A stretch of 64,000 bases of DNA, from contig NZ_CP093443.1 in assembly GCF_026168515.1 (NCBI RefSeq), positions 1,550,001 through 1,614,000 on the forward strand, written 5' to 3'. The stretch comes from Brevibacterium spongiae. Lineage in GTDB: Bacteria; Actinomycetota; Actinomycetes; Actinomycetales; Brevibacteriaceae. Below the pieces are notes generated by a model. That model was given only the letters and a program-made list of their open reading frames with translations. It ran no database searches and was not told where the DNA came from. Made by a program: the position numbers and the translations under genes. This document shows positions 61,762-64,000 of this stretch, one piece after another (within the stretch, counting starts at the first letter, position 1; the number at the start of each line of letters is the position of its first letter).

Positions 61762-63248
61762 GCCCCACCGGCTCGTCCCCGTCCGCACCCTCTCCGGACC
61801 GCCCGAGTCCTGTCGATGCTGATTCGGAGCTCGGGATGCACCGCACAGTCGCCCTCGCCGAGGCGGTGGGAGCCTATGACATCCGCGGGCGCATCCCCGA
61901 CCAGCTCGACGAGGACGTCCTCTTCGCTCTCGGCTTCGCCACCGCTGCCACGATGACCGAACTGCACACCACCACCGAGGTGGTCGTCGGTCACGATATG
62001 CGTCCGAGTTCCCCCGGATTCGCCCATGCCTTCGCCGCCGGAATCGAAGCCGCAGGGTCCCGTGCGGTGCTGCTCGGGCTGTGCTCGACCGATCAGCTCT
62101 ACTTCGCCTCGGGCATCTTCGATGTCCCCGGTGCGATGATCACCGCCAGCCACAATCCCGCCGACTACAACGGGATCAAGATCTGCGGCCCCCGCGCAGC
62201 CGGAGTCAGTCTCGCCTCCGGCCTGTCCCGAGTCAGGGAGCTCGCCGTCACGGCCCCGGTCAGCGACGGCAGCACGGTCCCCGTCGACGATGAGGCCGCA
62301 GAGACGATGCGCCGGCAGTACGTGGCTCGGGTGCGCGAACTCACCCACGTCGATGAGGTGACCGGGCTCAAGATCGTTCTCGACGCCGGCAACGGCATGG
62401 CCGGCAGGCTCCTCGGGGAGGTCTTCGGCACCGACGCGGGAGCCGCCTCGGTGCCCTTCGACGTGATCGGGCTCTTCACCGAGCTCGACGGCACCTTCCC
62501 CAACCACGAAGCGAACCCCCTCAAACCCGAGAACCTCGTCGACGCCGCCCGTGCCGTCGTGGAGACCGGAGCCGATCTCGGTCTCGTCTTCGACGGAGAC
62601 GCCGATCGCTGCTTCTTCATCGACGAGACCGGAGCGACGATGTCGGCTTCGGCCGTCGGCGCCCTCGTCGCCGAACGCGAGATCGCCCGCGCACGGGCAC
62701 AGGGCGATGATCGCCCGACCGTCATCCACAACCTCATCACCTCCCGCAGCGTGGCCGAGACGATCACCGCAGCCGGCGGACGCGCGCTGCGATCGAAGGT
62801 CGGACATTCGGGCATCAAGACGCTCATGCGCGAAACCGGGGCGGTCTTCGCCTGCGAACACTCCGCGCACTTCTATTTCGACGAGTTCTTCGGAGCGGAC
62901 TCGGGCATGCTCGCCGCCTGCCACCTCATCGCCGCTCTCGCCGGATCCGGGGCGCCGGCCTCCCGCCTCGTGGACTCCTACGACCTGTTCGTGCAGTCCG
63001 GGGAGATCAACTTCACCGTGACTGACCCCGACGCCGTGCTCGCCGACTTCGCCGCGCGTGCCGGGGACTTCCCGACGAACACGGTCGACGACCTCGACGG
63101 CATCGGACTCCAAGGCGCGGACTGGTGGGTCAACCTGCGCAAGTCCAACACCGAACCCCTGGTCCGGCTCAATGTCGAAGCCGCCGACCGGGCGCAGATG
63201 GAGTCGCTGACGCGCCAGGTCACGGACTTCGTCACTGCCCGTGCCTGA
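61758..63248 (+). CDS. manB: Phosphomannomutase/phosphoglucomutase
   Basis: 496 residues, alpha-D-phosphohexomutase family. GAYDIRGRIPDQL (N-terminal), the phosphoserine loop MITASHNPADYNGIK, metal loop LVFDGDADRCFFID, sugar loop FACEHSAHFYFDEFF and phosphate loop LRKSNTEPLVRLNVEA are all intact. The enzyme interconverts mannose-6-P and mannose-1-P (and glucose analogues), linking ManA to GDP-mannose and wall glycans. It is translationally coupled to DUF3499 (ATGA). Confidence 0.94.
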   Translation: MSPTGSSPSAPSPDRPSPVDADSELGMHRTVALAEAVGAYDIRGRIPDQLDEDVLFALGFATAATMTELHTTTEVVVGHDMRPSSPGFAHAFAAGIEAAGSRAVLLGLCSTDQLYFASGIFDVPGAMITASHNPADYNGIKICGPRAAGVSLASGLSRVRELAVTAPVSDGSTVPVDDEAAETMRRQYVARVRELTHVDEVTGLKIVLDAGNGMAGRLLGEVFGTDAGAASVPFDVIGLFTELDGTFPNHEANPLKPENLVDAARAVVETGADLGLVFDGDADRCFFIDETGATMSASAVGALVAEREIARARAQGDDRPTVIHNLITSRSVAETITAAGGRALRSKVGHSGIKTLMRETGAVFACEHSAHFYFDEFFGADSGMLAACHLIAALAGSGAPASRLVDSYDLFVQSGEINFTVTDPDAVLADFAARAGDFPTNTVDDLDGIGLQGADWWVNLRKSNTEPLVRLNVEAADRAQMESLTRQVTDFVTARA

Positions 63249-63268
63249 AGCACGCCCCTGCCTGAAGC
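63234..63268. repeat. Tandem duplication at the manB stop codon
   Basis: ACTGCCCGTGCCTGAAGC (63234-63251) is followed at once by ACGCCCCTGCCTGAAGC (63252-63268). The manB stop TGA lies in the first unit and is repeated in the second. Confidence 0.65.
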
Positions 63269-63418
63269 GGACCTTCCACCCCACGAGTGAGTCTCGCCGG
63301 AGGCGAAGGCCGTCTGCGGTCGCGCAGAGCTGTCCGCAGACCGGTCAGGGTGGGACAAGCCGGCTGCTTCGGCAATAGACTCGAACCCGATCCGACAGTC
63401 CGCCCCCATGGAGGTACC

Positions 63419-64000
63419 GTGCTCGATTCCACCGATTTCAAGGTCGCCGATCTGTCTCTCGCCGAGGCCGGTCGACACCAGATCCGCCTGGCAGAGAGGG
63501 AGATGCCCGGGCTGATCGCCCTGCGTGAGGAATTCGCCTCGTCCGCGCCTCTGGCCGGTGCCCGCATCTCCGGCAGCCTGCACATGACCGTGCAGACCGC
63601 GGTGCTCATCGAAACCCTCGTCGCACTCGGTGCCGACGTCCGCTGGGCCAGCTGCAATATCTTCTCCACCCAGGACGAAGCCGCGGCCGCCGTCGTCGTC
63701 GGCTCCGGCACGCCTGAGGCCCCGGCCGGTGTCCCGGTCTTCGCGTGGAAGGGTGAGACGCTCGAAGAGTACTGGTGGGCCGCGGACAAGATCTTCGACT
63801 TCTCCGACGGTCCGAACCTCATCCTCGACGACGGCGGCGACGCCACCATGTACGTGCTCAAGGGGCGCGAATTCGAAGCCGCCGGGGGAGTCCCCACGGC
63901 AGCCGAGGACGACCCGGAGGAGTACAAGGTCCTGCTCGGCCAGATCGCTGCGGCGATGGAGGCGAACCCGGGACGCTTCGCTCGGTTGGCAGCAGGCATC
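63419..64000 (+). CDS. ahcY: Adenosylhomocysteinase, 3' end outside window
   Basis: The first 194 codons are open to the window edge. [26 protein letters not shown], the substrate motif [37 protein letters not shown], and [14 protein letters not shown] are diagnostic of SAH hydrolase, which splits S-adenosylhomocysteine to homocysteine and adenosine with bound NAD. GTG 63419 has GGAGG five bases upstream. The NAD-binding half lies beyond the window. Confidence 0.95.
   Translation, partial: MLDSTDFKVADLSLAEAGRHQIRLAEREMPGLIALREEFASSAPLAGARISGSLHMTVQTAVLIETLVALGADVRWASCNIFSTQDEAAAAVVVGSGTPEAPAGVPVFAWKGETLEEYWWAADKIFDFSDGPNLILDDGGDATMYVLKGREFEAAGGVPTAAEDDPEEYKVLLGQIAAAMEANPGRFARLAAGI

Noticed and set aside
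61590..63284. 564-codon minus-strand frame
   Set aside because: It is antisense to manB, whose catalytic loops are all intact.
1..64000. tRNA, rRNA and CRISPR arrays
   Set aside because: No TTCGANNC-type T-loop contexts with cloverleaf pairing, no rRNA-like segments and no regularly spaced direct repeats with unique spacers were seen. The tandem arrays found have no spacers.

Overview
The window is chromosomal DNA from a high-GC actinobacterium, most likely Micrococcales and probably Brevibacterium. The genus is inferred from gene content and was not searched. Supporting signs are a WhiB regulator next to DUF3499 and manB, an acyl-CoA carboxylase beta/epsilon pair facing birA, a cofE gene for coenzyme F420, a ParC-type topoisomerase and several probable leaderless genes.

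Layout. 1-27.7 kb is an accessory half framed by insertion sequences. A truncated mgtC gene is followed by an IS3-family element (592-5068) carrying a complete IS21-family element (1330-4264). Next come a duplicated ABC-2-like membrane protein with a divergent TetR gene, a DsbA-family protein, and a radical SAM protein behind a LexA-like box. A flavin reductase / MHS transporter / NtaA-type monooxygenase module follows, then two MFS transporters, and an NCS1 permease, hydantoin-type racemase, GntR regulator and DUF885 group. After another MFS gene there is an ISL3-family element (23304-27679), carrying a second same-length IS21 copy with the same translations (24306-27240). All four insertions have clear target duplications (3, 6, 8 and 6 bp).

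27.7-64 kb is mostly housekeeping. It holds a nitrilase-family amidohydrolase, TetR, accE-accD, birA and a class III adenylate cyclase, parC, TetR, and a GNAT/acyl-CoA synthetase fusion. Then come a DUF5998 gene, a phosphodiesterase, purK-purE, an acyl-CoA dehydrogenase, an LCP cell-wall ligase, and a two-catalytic-domain peptidoglycan hydrolase. manA, the CoA-transferase pair, a TIGR03089 gene and cofE follow. The last block is whiB, a membrane glycosyltransferase, DUF5719, a zincin-like protein without its HExxH, DUF3499, manB and the start of ahcY. The end of the window resembles the conserved actinobacterial cell-envelope neighbourhood that supplies mannose precursors and wall-polymer ligases.

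The most notable structure is the layering of repeats. A palindromic terminator family occurs three times. One copy was split at its exact apex by IS3, another lies 18 bp from the ISL3 insertion, and both IS elements were then disrupted by the same IS21. Separately, several genes end in short tandem duplications that include the stop codon; the clearest is six 18-bp units filling the gap between the tetR and accE stops.
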